NCBI GenBank assembly: GCA_965215355.1
Contig: CBDCDJ010000007.1
Coordinates: 3,348,001-3,412,000, forward strand
Length of the DNA: 64,000 nucleotides
Origin: CBDCDJ01 sp965215355
Lineage (GTDB): Bacteria; Deinococcota; Deinococci; Deinococcales; Trueperaceae
Reading direction: 5' to 3'
Shown here: positions 1 through 7,393 of the stretch, piece after piece
Position numbering within the stretch: position 1 is the stretch's first letter
Layout of the letters: each line of letters opens with the position of its first letter
The notes under the pieces: generated by a model
Databases searched by the model: none
What the model saw: the letters and a program-made list of their open reading frames with translations, nothing else
Told to the model about the DNA's origin: nothing
Made by a program: the position numbers and the translations under genes

Positions 1-1
1 T

Positions 2-556
2 CAGATTGCAGAAAATGTGTCAAAAAGTATCCCTCAGTTACTTGAAACCAACAGGCACACGCTTTTTGTAAGTTGCTGGCATATGAATGAGTACGAGTCC
101 GCTGCTATGTGAGATATTTATATGACTTCAGGCAACGGAATCGCAATTAAAACCGACTTTGAGCGGTTTAAGCTCAGCTTGTCCAGTGCCAAAGAAAGGA
201 TGTTTATAGGAACTGTCCAGTACATAGATTTTCAGAAAGATCTTATTCCTGCTGTAGATGCACTAACTCCGTTTGTGTACAAGTGGAAGAGTTACGAGCA
301 TGAAAAAGAGCTAAGGGCGATTGCCCGGATGAAAGATGAAACTGGGAAGGACGTGAAACCCAATACAGCGGAGGATTTACATAACCTACCCAAAGGAATA
401 TATATTGAAACAGACTTGGATATTCTGATTGAGAAAATCTATGTAGCCCCAACTGCACCCGACTGGTTTCTTGAGCTTATCCAATCTGTTCTCGAGGTCT
501 ATCAGTTAAATAAGCAGGTTATCAGATCAAGCCTTAGCGGTAGTCCTATTTATTAA
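2..556 (+). pseudogene. DUF2971-like gene with in-frame TGA (partial at left edge)
   Basis: The reading frame enters from outside the window. It encodes a CWHMNEYESAAM block and then stops at TGA (110-112). The same frame continues with DIYMTSGNGIAIKT and runs on to 556. DUF2971 proteins typically have C-W-H-x-N-x-x-E-S-x-A-M-W followed by S-G-x-G-I-A-I, so the TGA stands exactly where the conserved Trp (TGG) is expected. The downstream piece (ATG at 122, 144 codons) has no clear ribosome site. The gene is AT-richer than the bulk of the window. I read it as a recently inactivated, horizontally acquired gene. Its 3' end overlaps the convergent antitoxin gene. Confidence 0.65.
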
Positions 557-784
557 CAACTCAAATTTTTGTATAGCTTTGTCCATCTCTTCCAAACTCA
601 TGGGTTTGTTCGGTTTGGGGACCATGCCTTTAAGTTTTGTGAGTGAAGACGTAACCGGGAAGAGTTCGACGGAACCGTTTTCGTGAACAAGAAACTCAAG
701 TTTGTCCCCCGTTTTTAACCTTGGCTTTTCCCTTAACTTTTTGGGAAGAGTGATTTGACCCTTACTTGTTAGAGTGGCAGTCAT
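527..784 (-). CDS. AbrB/MazE-type antitoxin-like protein
   Basis: This is an 85-residue protein. Residues 1-45 form a swapped-hairpin SpoVT/AbrB DNA-binding domain (TATLTSKGQITLPKKLR, then GDKLEFLVHENGSVELFP). The C-terminal tail (KPMSLEEMDKAIQKF) resembles the toxin-wrapping segment of VapB/MazE antitoxins. In such pairs the toxin gene normally follows, but what follows here is the 3' end of a broken, convergent DUF2971 gene. It is therefore an orphan antitoxin or a stand-alone regulator. The two genes overlap by 30 bp at their 3' ends. Confidence 0.75.
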   Translation of the reverse strand: MTATLTSKGQITLPKKLREKPRLKTGDKLEFLVHENGSVELFPVTSSLTKLKGMVPKPNKPMSLEEMDKAIQKFELLINRTTAKA

Positions 785-844
785 TCCTTACCATAGACTT
801 TTTCCCTTACAACGACGTAAGAAGGTTTTCAAACGGCCTCAAGT

Positions 845-1471
845 TTACACGTACGCGAGCACTTTCCGCACGTCTTTGACGTCCACAGCGTAGTCGGCCG
901 CCGCTTTGAGCACGGGCTTGGCGCAAAAGGCGATTCTGAGCCCGGCCTGCGCGAACAGGCTGAGGTCGTTCGCGCCGTCGCCCACGGCTACGGTGTTTTC
1001 TTCAGGGATATTCAAAAGCTTTTGCAGCCTAGCGAGCATCTGCCCCTTGGCGTCACTCGTCATCATCTCGCCGCCGACGAGGCCAGTAAGTATGCCGCCT
1101 TTGACGTGGAGAAAGTTGGCGAAGTCCGCGTCCGCGCCCAAAACCTCGGCGTGATGGCGCGTCGCCTCGCGGAAGCCGCCCGAGAAAATCACCACGCGGT
1201 AGCCTTTTTGTTTGAGGGCTTGGACCGTTTCAAACGCGCCGGGCATGGGGGGGAGGGTGCGGCACAGCTCGAGCACCCGCTCATAGTCCAAACCCTTCAA
1301 GAGCAGCACCCGCCTCGTCAAGGCCTCGAAAAAGTCCCACTCGCCCCGCATCGCGGCTTCGGTGATGGCGGCAATCTCGGCACCCCTGCCCGCCGCCGCG
1401 CCCAGCAGGTCGATGGTCTCGCCGTCCATCAGGGTCGAGTCGAAGTCGAAGGCGCACAGTTTTTCGCTCAC
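845..1471 (-). CDS. serB: phosphoserine phosphatase
   Basis: This 208-residue HAD hydrolase performs the last step of serine synthesis, phosphoserine to serine. Visible motifs are DFDSTL near the N-terminus (nucleophile and acid/base Asp), SGGFREATRHHAEVLGAD in the middle, and VGDGANDLSLFAQAG for the second Asp pair. A longer frame to 1678 exists, but its extra residues do not look like protein. I chose GTG at 1471 because a TACAAT box lies 6 bases upstream on the minus strand, which suggests a leaderless transcript, and because homology begins there. The gene is divergent from the oxidoreductase at 1521, with 49 bp between them. Confidence 0.9.
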   Translation of the reverse strand: MSEKLCAFDFDSTLMDGETIDLLGAAAGRGAEIAAITEAAMRGEWDFFEALTRRVLLLKGLDYERVLELCRTLPPMPGAFETVQALKQKGYRVVIFSGGFREATRHHAEVLGADADFANFLHVKGGILTGLVGGEMMTSDAKGQMLARLQKLLNIPEENTVAVGDGANDLSLFAQAGLRIAFCAKPVLKAAADYAVDVKDVRKVLAYV

Positions 1472-1520
1472 AACGCCATTGTACGCGGCTCGGGACCCCG
1501 TGGAGAAGGTAAACTCGCTC

Positions 1521-2507
1521 ATGACACAAACCATTCGCTGGGGCATCTTGAGCACGGGCAACATCGCGCACCAGTTCGCCAAGGGTTTGGGTGACCTACC
1601 CGACACGGAACTTGTCGCGGTCGGCTCGCGCTCGCAAGAGGGGGCGGACGCTTTTGGCGACGAGTTCGGCGTTCCCAACCGGCATTCGAGCTACGAAGCG
1701 CTCGCCGCCGACCCCGAAGTCGACGCGGTTTACGTCGGTACGCCGCACCCGTTTCACAAAGACAACACGCTGCTCTGTTTGGCGGCGGGCAAGGCCGTGC
1801 TGTGCGAAAAGCCGTTCGCCCTGAACCTGGGCCAGGCGCGCGAGATGGTCGCGGCGGCGCGCGCCCACGAAACCTTTTTGATGGAGGCCATGTGGACGCG
1901 CTTTTTGCCGCACATGGTCAAACTGCGCGAGTTGCTCGCCGAAGGGGCCGTCGGCGAGCTGCGGATGCTCCAGGCCGACTTCGGCTTTCGCGCCGCCTTT
2001 GACCCCGAACACCGCCTGTTCGACCCCGCGCTCGGCGGCGGCGCGCTGCTCGACGTCGGGGTGTATCCGGTGAGTTTGGCGCACCACCTGTTCGGGCCGC
2101 CCGTGGAGGTCAAAAGTTTCGGCAACTTAGGGGCGACGGGCGTGGACGAAGAAACGGCTGTCGTCATGAGCCACGGAGCGGGACAGCTCGCCTTGCTCGC
2201 CGCGGCGTCCCGGTTGCAGACCCCGCACCTCGCCGTTCTCAGCGGCACCGAGGGGCGCGTCGAACTGAAAAATTGGTGGTACCCCACCGACCTGACGCTG
2301 CACCGGGACGGCCGCGAGCCCGAAACCGTTCGCGTGCCCTGCCCCCTGAACGGCTACAACTACGAGGCCCTGGAGGTCAACGCGTGTCTGCGGGCGGGCA
2401 AGCTCGAGTCCGACCTGCTGCCGTTGAGCGAAACCCTCGAGGTCATGAAAACCCTCGACGCGGTGCGCGCGGGGTGGGGTCTGCGTTACCCGAACGAGGA
2501 CGGCTGA
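1521..2507 (+). CDS. Gfo/Idh/MocA family NAD(P)-dependent oxidoreductase
   Basis: This 328-residue protein has an N-terminal Rossmann fold (WGILSTGNIAHQFAKGL) and the family motif CEKPFALNLGQA near residue 95, whose Lys is catalytic. The C-terminal alpha/beta domain begins around residue 120. The LMEAMWTRFLPHM segment after the EKP motif is typical of the dihydrodiol/D-xylose dehydrogenase branch. The natural substrate cannot be read from sequence. ATG 1521 follows a GGAGAAGG ribosome site at 1502-1509. It is divergent from serB and shows no clear functional link to its neighbours. Confidence 0.85.
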   Translation: MTQTIRWGILSTGNIAHQFAKGLGDLPDTELVAVGSRSQEGADAFGDEFGVPNRHSSYEALAADPEVDAVYVGTPHPFHKDNTLLCLAAGKAVLCEKPFALNLGQAREMVAAARAHETFLMEAMWTRFLPHMVKLRELLAEGAVGELRMLQADFGFRAAFDPEHRLFDPALGGGALLDVGVYPVSLAHHLFGPPVEVKSFGNLGATGVDEETAVVMSHGAGQLALLAAASRLQTPHLAVLSGTEGRVELKNWWYPTDLTLHRDGREPETVRVPCPLNGYNYEALEVNACLRAGKLESDLLPLSETLEVMKTLDAVRAGWGLRYPNEDG

Positions 2508-2656
2508 GGTCTTAAAGCGCCCCCCGAGCCTTTCGGTGCTGGGTTGCCCGGATCACCCTGACACGCGTCACGGTCGGGACCTTCAAAAAAATGTAGACTA
2601 TTTCACACGGCGGTTTGTGCAGCGTTCTCTACGGCATTTTCTTGGGAGGTCGACAC

Positions 2657-2881
2657 GTGGGCGGCGGGCGGCAGGTTTTGCGAGGCGTCATCTATCTACT
2701 TCTACTCGTCACTTTTTTTCTGGGCTGGCCCAGCTTTCACTACACGGTCGCGCTGATGATAGCCGTCCTCATCCGCCACAAAGACGAACCCGCGGCCCTG
2801 TTCGCGCCCATCGAAGGCTACCCCTTGCCGCGCCTCGGCGCTCGGCTCGAGCCTCTGTTCGCCCGCTTGCGGGTCAAGTGA
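2657..2881 (+). CDS. small membrane protein
   Basis: This is a 74-residue protein of no recognised family. Residues 8-36 form one long or two short hydrophobic segments (VLRGVIYLLLLVTFFLGW, then YTVALMIAVLI). They are followed by a short soluble tail containing PIEGYPLPRLG. I chose GTG at 2657 because GGGAGGT stands 6 bases upstream. The frame can be extended to 2615 but without a ribosome site. No neighbour suggests a role. Confidence 0.55.
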   Translation: MGGGRQVLRGVIYLLLLVTFFLGWPSFHYTVALMIAVLIRHKDEPAALFAPIEGYPLPRLGARLEPLFARLRVK

Positions 2882-2955
2882 CGCGGGTCAAGCGACAGCG
2901 ACTGGAACCGGCTAAAAAAGTCACGCCTAGAAAAAGTCGCTGCGAAAGAACAGAG

Positions 2956-3222
2956 TCAGGCTTTGGGCTTCACCAACACGTCGAAGCCGCGGCCGTCGGG
3001 CAGCGGGGTGATGTCGCTTACGGGTTCGAACCGACACCCTGCCGACGACGGCCACGCTTCGGCGTGTTGCAAACGGCGGGTCAGGTAACTCTTGTAGGTG
3101 CTGAAGGTCGCGCTCGGAGCCATCATCTTGTGCTCGAAGCGGTACACCCCTTCCGACTCGGTCTTGCTGAGTTGGCCGATGAGGCTGGCGAGCAAAATCG
3201 CCCCTTCGTTTATCGCGGGCAT
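2956..3222 (-). CDS. hypothetical protein
   Basis: This is an 88-residue soluble protein with no family I recognise. The sequence has normal composition: acidic and hydrophobic residues are well spread, and the tail ITPLPDGRGFDVLVKPKA looks like a terminal beta hairpin. The frame extends to 3510, but residues before MPAINEGAI look non-coding (many Arg, Pro and Ser), so the start is set at 3222. There is no strong ribosome site. It converges with the small membrane protein gene. Confidence 0.45.
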   Translation of the reverse strand: MPAINEGAILLASLIGQLSKTESEGVYRFEHKMMAPSATFSTYKSYLTRRLQHAEAWPSSAGCRFEPVSDITPLPDGRGFDVLVKPKA

Positions 3223-3396
3223 GTGGGTGTGGGCATGGCGGAGCCCCTTTCGTCTTAGGTGCTTCCAGGGTAACGGGGTGAGTCTTACAAAATTCTGACT
3301 TGTACCACCACATGAATGTTTGGTGAAGCTTTGTCGCGCTCTACGTGAGCGGTTCGGACCGTAGCTTGGCAGTGAGCCCACCCGGAAGCGAGTCGG

Positions 3397-3402
3397 TACA
3401 CT
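3397..3402 (+). promoter_or_regulatory. putative -10 box for the ABC importer operon
   Basis: GGTACACTGG matches the recurrent extended -10 seen before many genes in this window. It lies about 100 bases before the substrate-binding protein. No matching -35 at 17 bases was found. The remainder of 3223-3490 holds no gene that I can support. Confidence 0.35.
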
Positions 3403-3502
3403 GGCAAGTCGGTAGGTCGGTGAGTTAAAACGAGGGTCGACCACCGCCGCCACCGGTGCGAGGTCGCGCCGAAGTGTTCGTCTCGCCCCATTGGAGTCAG
3501 TT

Positions 3503-4474
3503 GTGAACACGTTTTTTTATCGTCTTCTCGCCGTCCTGGCCGCGCTCAGCGGTGGGGGATACCTCTGCGCGCAACCCTGTCCGCCGCCCGGTGCCGAACC
3601 CCTGCGCGTCGGCGTCTTGCCCGTGCTGAACACGCTGCCGGTTTTCGTCGCGCAGCAAGAAGGCTTTTTTGACGACGCGGGCGTGACGATCGAACTCGTG
3701 CCGCTCGAGAGCGCCCGGGACCGCGCCATCGCGCTGCAGACCGGCCAAATCGACGTGGCGAACAGCGACGCCGTGGCGACGCTGCTGCAGGTCGCGGCGG
3801 GCGACGCCCTAAAAATCGTCCGGCACGACGCGTTCGCGCCCCAATACCGCTTTTTCTCCGTCGTGACCGGCGCGGGTAGCGGCCTCGACACGGCTGACAA
3901 GCTCGTCGCCGCGCTGCGCGAAGACCGGGCGCAAATCGCCATTTCGACCAACACCGTCATCGAGTATTTAGCGACGGCGCTCCTAGAGAGCGTCGGCTAC
4001 GAGCCGCAGGCCAACGACTATATAGAAGTCAGCGCAATTCCGGTGCGGCTCGAGCAACTCGCCCAGGGCACGGTGCAAGCGGCGCTCCTCCCCGAGCCCC
4101 TCACCACCCTGGCGACCGAAGTGCAGGGCGGCACGGCCGTTTTGGACGACAGCGCCTTGGGGTTCGTGCCGGTCACGTTGAGCGTCACGCAGACAGCTTT
4201 AGATGAACGCACCGGCGCCGTGTGCGCGTTTTTGCAAGCCTACGACCGGGCCGTTCGAACCATCAACGACGACCCCGAAGCTTTTCGCCAAAACGAGCTG
4301 CGCGTTCCCGACCCGGTGCGCGCCACTTACGTCGTTCCTAAGTTCGAGCCGTTCCGCGTGCCCACGCCCGAGGAGCTTCAAGAGGTCGAAGCCTGGATGC
4401 TTCAAACGGGCCTGCTCGAGGCCGAAGTCCCCTTTGAAGACGTGGTCGACGGCCGCTTCGTCCCCAGCCGGTGA
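3503..4474 (+). CDS. ABC importer substrate-binding protein, NMT1/SsuA-TauA type
   Basis: This 323-residue exported protein carries an N-terminal hydrophobic signal (FFYRLLAVLAALSGGGYLCA). The binding domain begins EPLRVGVLPVLNTLPVFVAQQEGFF, the family start in which a small organic ligand is captured outside the membrane. DVANSDAVATLLQ and the ALLPEPL segment fit the two-lobed type II fold. GTG 3503 is preferred over TTG 3491 because TTGGAG sits 6 bases before it. The importer is completed by the next two genes. Nitrate, sulfonate or thiamine-precursor type ligands are all possible. The sequence does not decide. Confidence 0.8.
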   Translation: MNTFFYRLLAVLAALSGGGYLCAQPCPPPGAEPLRVGVLPVLNTLPVFVAQQEGFFDDAGVTIELVPLESARDRAIALQTGQIDVANSDAVATLLQVAAGDALKIVRHDAFAPQYRFFSVVTGAGSGLDTADKLVAALREDRAQIAISTNTVIEYLATALLESVGYEPQANDYIEVSAIPVRLEQLAQGTVQAALLPEPLTTLATEVQGGTAVLDDSALGFVPVTLSVTQTALDERTGAVCAFLQAYDRAVRTINDDPEAFRQNELRVPDPVRATYVVPKFEPFRVPTPEELQEVEAWMLQTGLLEAEVPFEDVVDGRFVPSR

Positions 4475-4544
4475 CTCCTCGCTCGGCGGCTCCCCGATCG
4501 GTGACTCCCCAATTGGTGATTCCCCGATTGGTGACTCCGCGGTC
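4470..4544. repeat. five 15-bp tandem repeats at the stop codon of the binding-protein gene
   Basis: There are five direct units of the type GGTGACTCCCCGATT, at 4470-4484, 4485-4499, 4500-4514, 4515-4529 and 4530-4544, with a partial sixth after them. The first unit contains the TGA of the substrate-binding protein (4472-4474). In the frame shared by the flanking genes most units carry a further TGA. In another frame they would encode G-D-S-P-I repeats. The array fills the gap before the ATPase gene. Confidence 0.9.
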
Positions 4545-4600
4545 GGTGACCAAGCATCGCTGACCGAGCGCGCACCGCAGGTCGTACCGAAGTCCGGCCC

Positions 4601-5353
4601 CTGCTGGCGTTCGAGAACGTCACCTTCGGCTACGACCTCGCCAAACCGATTCTTACCGGCTTCGACTGGCAAGTCAAAACGGGTGAGGTCTGGGCGCTGC
4701 TGGGACCGTCGGGCTCGGGCAAGACCACGCTGTTGCACTTAGCCGCCGGGTTGCGCCGGCCCGCACAGGGGCGGGTCGTGCTGAACGGCGAGGTCGTAAC
4801 CAGACCCCGTCAAGACGTGGGACTCATGCTGCAGGGTTACGGCCTGCTGCCCTGGTACAGCGCCGCGCGCAACGTGCAGGTCGGCTTGGAAATTCGGGGT
4901 GTGGACGCCCAGGAGGCCGCGCGGCGCGGCGGTGAGTGGTTGGCGCGGCTCGAGCTTACCGGGGTGGCTAAGCAGTTCCCCGGCCAGCTCTCGGGCGGGC
5001 AGCGGCAACGGGTGGCGCTGGCGCGGGTGTTGGCCCTGGAGTCGCGCCTGCTGTTGCTCGACGAGCCGCTGTCCGCCGTAGACGAACTCGCGCGTGAGCG
5101 GTTGCAGCGGCGGCTGTTCGAACTGAGCCGAGAGACGCAAACCACCACCCTGCTCGTCACGCACAGCGTCGAGGAGGCCGCGCTGCTCGCCGACCACATC
5201 CTGCTCATCGGCGACCACACGCCCGTCCGGCACTTTGACGTGCTCACGCCCTCGTTTAAGAAGGGCGCGCCCGAGACGCGTCTGCCGCGCCGCGACGACC
5301 CGGCGTTTATCCGCTTTTGCCAAACCGTGCGCGCCAGGGTGGGTTTAGCATGA
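4601..5353 (+). CDS. ABC importer ATPase, SsuB/TauB type, with no canonical start codon
   Basis: This ATPase of about 250 residues energises the importer. It has Walker A GPSGSGKTT near residue 38, Q-loop LMLQGYG, signature LSGGQRQRVALAR, Walker B LLLLDEPLSAVD and H-loop VTHSVEEA. In frame there is no ATG, GTG or TTG between the stop at 4547-4549 and Walker A. Homology (LLAFENVTFGYD) begins at tandem CTG codons 4601/4604, which I take as a provisional start. The alternatives are a one-base frameshift in the C run near 4597-4600, or translation from the upstream repeat. The stop overlaps the permease start (ATGA). Confidence 0.75.
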   Translation: MLAFENVTFGYDLAKPILTGFDWQVKTGEVWALLGPSGSGKTTLLHLAAGLRRPAQGRVVLNGEVVTRPRQDVGLMLQGYGLLPWYSAARNVQVGLEIRGVDAQEAARRGGEWLARLELTGVAKQFPGQLSGGQRQRVALARVLALESRLLLLDEPLSAVDELARERLQRRLFELSRETQTTTLLVTHSVEEAALLADHILLIGDHTPVRHFDVLTPSFKKGAPETRLPRRDDPAFIRFCQTVRARVGLA

Positions 5354-6111
5354 GTGGACCTGGCATGAGGTTGGGTCGGCGCGCCATTCTCCTCCTGGAC
5401 ATCGCGCTTTTGCTGTTGGTTTGGTTTGCGGCGGCGCAAAGCCTCGACAAAAATTATCTACCCGGCCCCGGCAAGGTCGTGGAGACGTTCGTGCTCGAGC
5501 TGCAGGACGGTTTGCTGCGGCACGCTCTCGTCAGCACCTGGCGCGTGTTGGTGAGCGTAATGATAGGCAGCGCCGCCGCCGCGCCGCTGGCGGTCGCGGC
5601 GGCGGAGAGTAGAACCCTCGACCGCTTTTTGTCGCCGCTCGTCTATTTTTTATATCCGGTACCGAAAATCGTCTTTTTGCCGATCATCGTCCTCATCCTG
5701 GGGCTCGGCAACCCGTCGATCATCTTCTTGATTGCGCTGGTGGTGTTTTTTCAAATTTACGTCATCGTCCGCGACGCGGCGGCCGCGGTGCCGCTCGAGA
5801 CGGTCGACTCGGTCAACGCCCTCGGCGCGAGCCGCTGGCAGCGCTTACGCTACGTGTACATTCCGGTGAGCCTGCCCGCCGTGGTCACCGCGCTCAAGGT
5901 CAGCGTCGGCACGGCGGTCGCGGTGCTCTTTATCGCCGAGACCATCGGCAACAACGTGGGTTTGGGCTACTACATCGTCGTCGAGCAGTGGAACCGCTTC
6001 GCCTACGCCAAGGTGTACGCGGGCATCCTGGCGCTGAGCCTGCTCGGCAGCGCGCTGTTTTTGGGCTTGAGCCTGCTCGAGCGGCGGCTGAACCGCTGGC
6101 AGCGGCGCTGA
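5350..6111 (+). CDS. ABC importer permease, SsuC/TauC type
   Basis: This is a 253-residue integral membrane protein with about six helices, starting with RAILLLDIALLLLVWFAAA. The EAA-type ATPase-docking loop is visible as DSVNALGASRWQRLRYVYIP near residue 155. ATG 5350 overlaps the ATPase stop by four bases, which shows translational coupling. Together with the two genes upstream it makes a three-gene importer for an unidentified small ligand. Confidence 0.88.
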   Translation: MSGPGMRLGRRAILLLDIALLLLVWFAAAQSLDKNYLPGPGKVVETFVLELQDGLLRHALVSTWRVLVSVMIGSAAAAPLAVAAAESRTLDRFLSPLVYFLYPVPKIVFLPIIVLILGLGNPSIIFLIALVVFFQIYVIVRDAAAAVPLETVDSVNALGASRWQRLRYVYIPVSLPAVVTALKVSVGTAVAVLFIAETIGNNVGLGYYIVVEQWNRFAYAKVYAGILALSLLGSALFLGLSLLERRLNRWQRR

Positions 6112-6181
6112 ACGACCTTGGACAGGGGTGCGGTTGTCAACGAAAGACGCTCTTTTGGTCGCCGCTGCCAGCGGCTTGAGT

Positions 6182-6268
6182 TTACAGGGCTGAACACCCC
6201 ACCACACCGAACATAAAACCGAACACAAATAAAACGAGGAACAGCAGCACGGCAAGAATCCCTACCAT
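6182..6268 (-). CDS. 28-residue hydrophobic membrane peptide
   Basis: This short frame encodes MVGILAVLLFLVLFVFGFMF and eight more residues, ending GCSAL. It is a single transmembrane helix. It has an AAGGAG site exactly 5 bases before ATG 6268. A TATAGT box lies further upstream on the same strand (about 6288-6293). The good signals and the uniform hydrophobicity make a real micropeptide likely. It could be a hydrophobic type I toxin-like peptide or a regulator of a membrane protein. Nothing around it tells which. It lies between the importer operon and menA. Confidence 0.55.
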   Translation of the reverse strand: MVGILAVLLFLVLFVFGFMFGVVGCSAL

Positions 6269-6360
6269 GTCAACTCCTTTGGATAAACACTATAACTTTT
6301 GACGACCCTGCTCGAGCTGGGGTATGCGCTCGAGCTGCAGTTCGAAGCTTAGCCCGCTGC

Positions 6361-6366
6361 TATACT
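6361..6366 (+). promoter_or_regulatory. -10 box of leaderless menA promoter
   Basis: GCTATACT ends 8 bases before the GTG start at 6375. No ribosome site lies between. Transcription starting about 7 bases after the box would begin at or next to the start codon. Confidence 0.6.
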
Positions 6367-6374
6367 TTTTCGAC

Positions 6375-7289
6375 GTGACGGCCTCTTTTTCGCTGCGCCC
6401 CTGGCTCCTCGCCACCCGGCCAAGAACGCTGCTGTTGGCGCTGGCGAACATCGGTATGGGAATCTTTTTGGCGGGCTCTACGGGACAAGCAGACCTCGGC
6501 GTCGGACTGCTGTGCCTGCTCACGGCGGCGCTGCTGCAAGTCCTGTCCAACGTGGCGAACGACTACGGCGACTCGGTTCACGGGGCGGACAGCCACGCAC
6601 GCGTGGGTCCGGCGCGGGCGGTGCAGAGCGGTTTGGTGAGTTCGGAGGCTATGAAAACCGCGGTCGGCGTGGTGGCGCTGCTGGCGGTGACGAGCGGCGT
6701 CGCGCTCGTGGCGCTGGCCTTCGGGCCGGAACACTTGTTGCTCAGTTTGACGTTCATCGCCCTCGGCGGCGCGGCGGTGTGGGCGGCGGTCGCTTACACG
6801 GCGACGCGCAACCCTTACGGCTACGTCGGGTTGGGCGACGCGATGGTGTTCTTGTTTTTCGGCCCCGTGGCGGTGCTCGGCAGCTACTACGCGCAGACGC
6901 AAACCCTCACCTGGGACCTGCTGCTACCCGCCACGGCGAGCGGTTTGTTGGCGGTGGCAGTGTTAAACGTAAACAACCTGCGCGACTTAGAGAGCGACCG
7001 TCAGGCGGGCAAACACTCGGTGCCGGTGCGCATCGGGGCGCGGGCGGGGCGGGTTTACCACCTGGCGTTGCTCGTCGGCAGCGCAGTTGCGGCGTTTCTT
7101 TACGTCTTCCTCAACTACGTTTCACCGTGGCAGTTTTTGTTCGTCCCCGCCCTGCCGCTGTTTGTCCTGAACGCTGTGAGAGTGTGGCGGGGCCGGGGTG
7201 CTGCTGAACTCGACCCGCTGCTCAAGCAGATGTCAATTGCCACACTGGTGTTTACCCTACTGTTCGGGCTGGGTTTGCTGTTAGGGTGA
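6375..7289 (+). CDS. menA: 1,4-dihydroxy-2-naphthoate polyprenyltransferase
   Basis: This 304-residue UbiA-family membrane enzyme attaches the polyprenyl tail to dihydroxynaphthoate in menaquinone synthesis. The two Asp-rich diphosphate-binding motifs are clear: NVANDYGDSVHGAD near residue 60 and NNLRDLESDRQAGKHS near residue 200. About eight hydrophobic helices surround them. GTG 6375 is chosen because TATACT lies 8 bases upstream (leaderless) and homology starts with PWLLATRPRTL. The gene stands alone. Respiratory menaquinone is the norm in Deinococcota. Confidence 0.9.
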   Translation: MTASFSLRPWLLATRPRTLLLALANIGMGIFLAGSTGQADLGVGLLCLLTAALLQVLSNVANDYGDSVHGADSHARVGPARAVQSGLVSSEAMKTAVGVVALLAVTSGVALVALAFGPEHLLLSLTFIALGGAAVWAAVAYTATRNPYGYVGLGDAMVFLFFGPVAVLGSYYAQTQTLTWDLLLPATASGLLAVAVLNVNNLRDLESDRQAGKHSVPVRIGARAGRVYHLALLVGSAVAAFLYVFLNYVSPWQFLFVPALPLFVLNAVRVWRGRGAAELDPLLKQMSIATLVFTLLFGLGLLLG

Positions 7290-7301
7290 CTAAGGATTGG
7301 G

Positions 7302-7337
7302 TTTGTCACTGACAAACTTCTGTATATAGACCATACT
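7302..7337 (+). promoter_or_regulatory. glgX promoter overlapped by a perfect palindrome
   Basis: TTTGTCACTGACAAA (7302-7316) is a perfect 7-1-7 palindrome. Its right half contains TGACAA (7310-7315), which serves as a -35 box. CATACT (7332-7337) follows at 16 bases as the -10. A repressor bound at the palindrome would block polymerase, so this is a likely operator for glgX control. The regulator is not identified here. Confidence 0.55.
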
Positions 7338-7393
7338 AGTCCCTACTCCGTTTTGCTTTTCCAGCCGCGCTTGAACCAGTGCGCCGAGGTTTT

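Noticed and set aside
1022..1594. Long plus-strand frame opposite serB
   Set aside because: It has Arg/Pro/Ala-rich shadow composition, no family pattern, and full overlap with a recognisable gene. The same reasoning was used for other antisense frames over glgX, iolD, obgE, mmsA, hom and the giant lipoprotein.
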